Shown here in pieces: positions 63,928 through 64,000 of a stretch of 64,000 nucleotides of DNA. The stretch comes from Paraprevotella xylaniphila YIT 11841 (GTDB lineage Bacteria > Bacteroidota > Bacteroidia > Bacteroidales > Bacteroidaceae). The DNA is taken from the NCBI RefSeq assembly GCF_000205165.1, contig NZ_GL883837.1, forward strand, positions 20,932-84,931. Direction: 5' to 3'. Position 1 is the stretch's first letter. Each line of letters starts with the position of its first letter. Both the position numbers and the translations under genes were made by a program. The notes beneath the pieces were generated by a model that saw only the letters and a list, made by a program, of their open reading frames with translations, was not told where the DNA came from and did no database searches.

Positions 63928-64000
63928 TTACTTCACTATCTTGACAACTTTTTGGTTTGCCTTTACGATAAACACGCCTCTGCCATTTACCGTAATAGGA
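63928..64000 (-). CDS. 3' end of a further CTD-bearing gene, cut by the window edge
   Basis: The last 23 codons read ITVNGRGVFIVKANQKVVK then IVK and stop (TAA at 63930-63928), close to the end of the 785-residue VCBS protein. It starts beyond base 64000. The remainder of the protein is not visible, but the shared end suggests another surface protein of the same type. Confidence 0.75.
   Translation of the reverse strand, partial: PITVNGRGVFIVKANQKVVKIVK

Overview
This 64 kb window comes from a Bacteroidales chromosome. The evidence is SusC/SusD-type outer-membrane importers with an ECF sigma/FecR pair, the two-part promoter TTTG-N19-21-TAnnTTTG upstream of several genes, DUF4302/DUF4876/DUF6850/DUF2764 family proteins, a Chlamydia/Bacteroidetes-type V-ATPase operon, and at least seven secreted proteins ending in type IX secretion (T9SS) type A-like C-terminal domains. 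The CTDs point towards T9SS-bearing lineages (Prevotellaceae/Paraprevotella-like, or related) rather than classical Bacteroides, but the species cannot be fixed from the sequence alone.

Layout. 1-3.2 kb: end of pyrE, an SRPBCC protein, argH, a small zinc-ribbon-like lipoprotein whose start codon lies in the loop of the argH terminator, then tRNA-Gly(GCC) and tRNA-Leu(TAA). 3.2-4.2 kb: secreted HSL-type esterase. 4.4-16.4 kb: an apparent seven-gene operon (TonB-dependent receptor, DUF4876 lipoprotein, DUF6850 beta-barrel, two tandem gingipain/caspase-like cysteine proteases with HEAT-like tails, a papain-like C1 protease, and a short HmuY-like lipoprotein). I read it as a candidate protein-cleavage plus heme/peptide uptake system. 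16.7-24.2 kb (minus): V-type ATPase operon E-DUF2764-A-B-D-I-K, with a complete Na+-site signature in subunit K. 24.4-25.9 kb: Wzx-like flippase.

25.9-40.7 kb (minus): a sigma/anti-sigma-controlled SusC/SusD locus with no glycoside hydrolase. It encodes a zinc metallohydrolase lipoprotein, a DUF4302 lipoprotein and three CTD-bearing surface proteins (a beta-rich protein, an RCC1 propeller and a BspA-type LRR protein with three about 243-residue repeats). The SusC gene is interrupted by an in-frame TGA inside its STN signalling domain. 40.8-42.5 kb (minus): a 3-coathanger-stack protein and an S74-chaperone/CTD protein with a mosaic composition break. 42.6-54.0 kb: a surface-glycan glycosyltransferase cluster whose AT-rich left part carries debris (transposase/nuclease remnant, truncated DUF4160 plus DUF2442, AAA-ATPase/nuclease). 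54.0-58.6 kb: GH43 enzyme, VCBS/FG-GAP propeller protein and acyltransferase-3. 59.0-64.0 kb (minus): GH36-like enzyme, a second VCBS protein and the 3' end of a further protein with the same C-terminus.

How it may fit together (inference): surface proteases and CTD-exported binding proteins process host or dietary protein, TonB/Sus receptors import the products, and the glycan cluster and flippase make a surface polysaccharide. In T9SS organisms exported cargo is anchored to such a polysaccharide.
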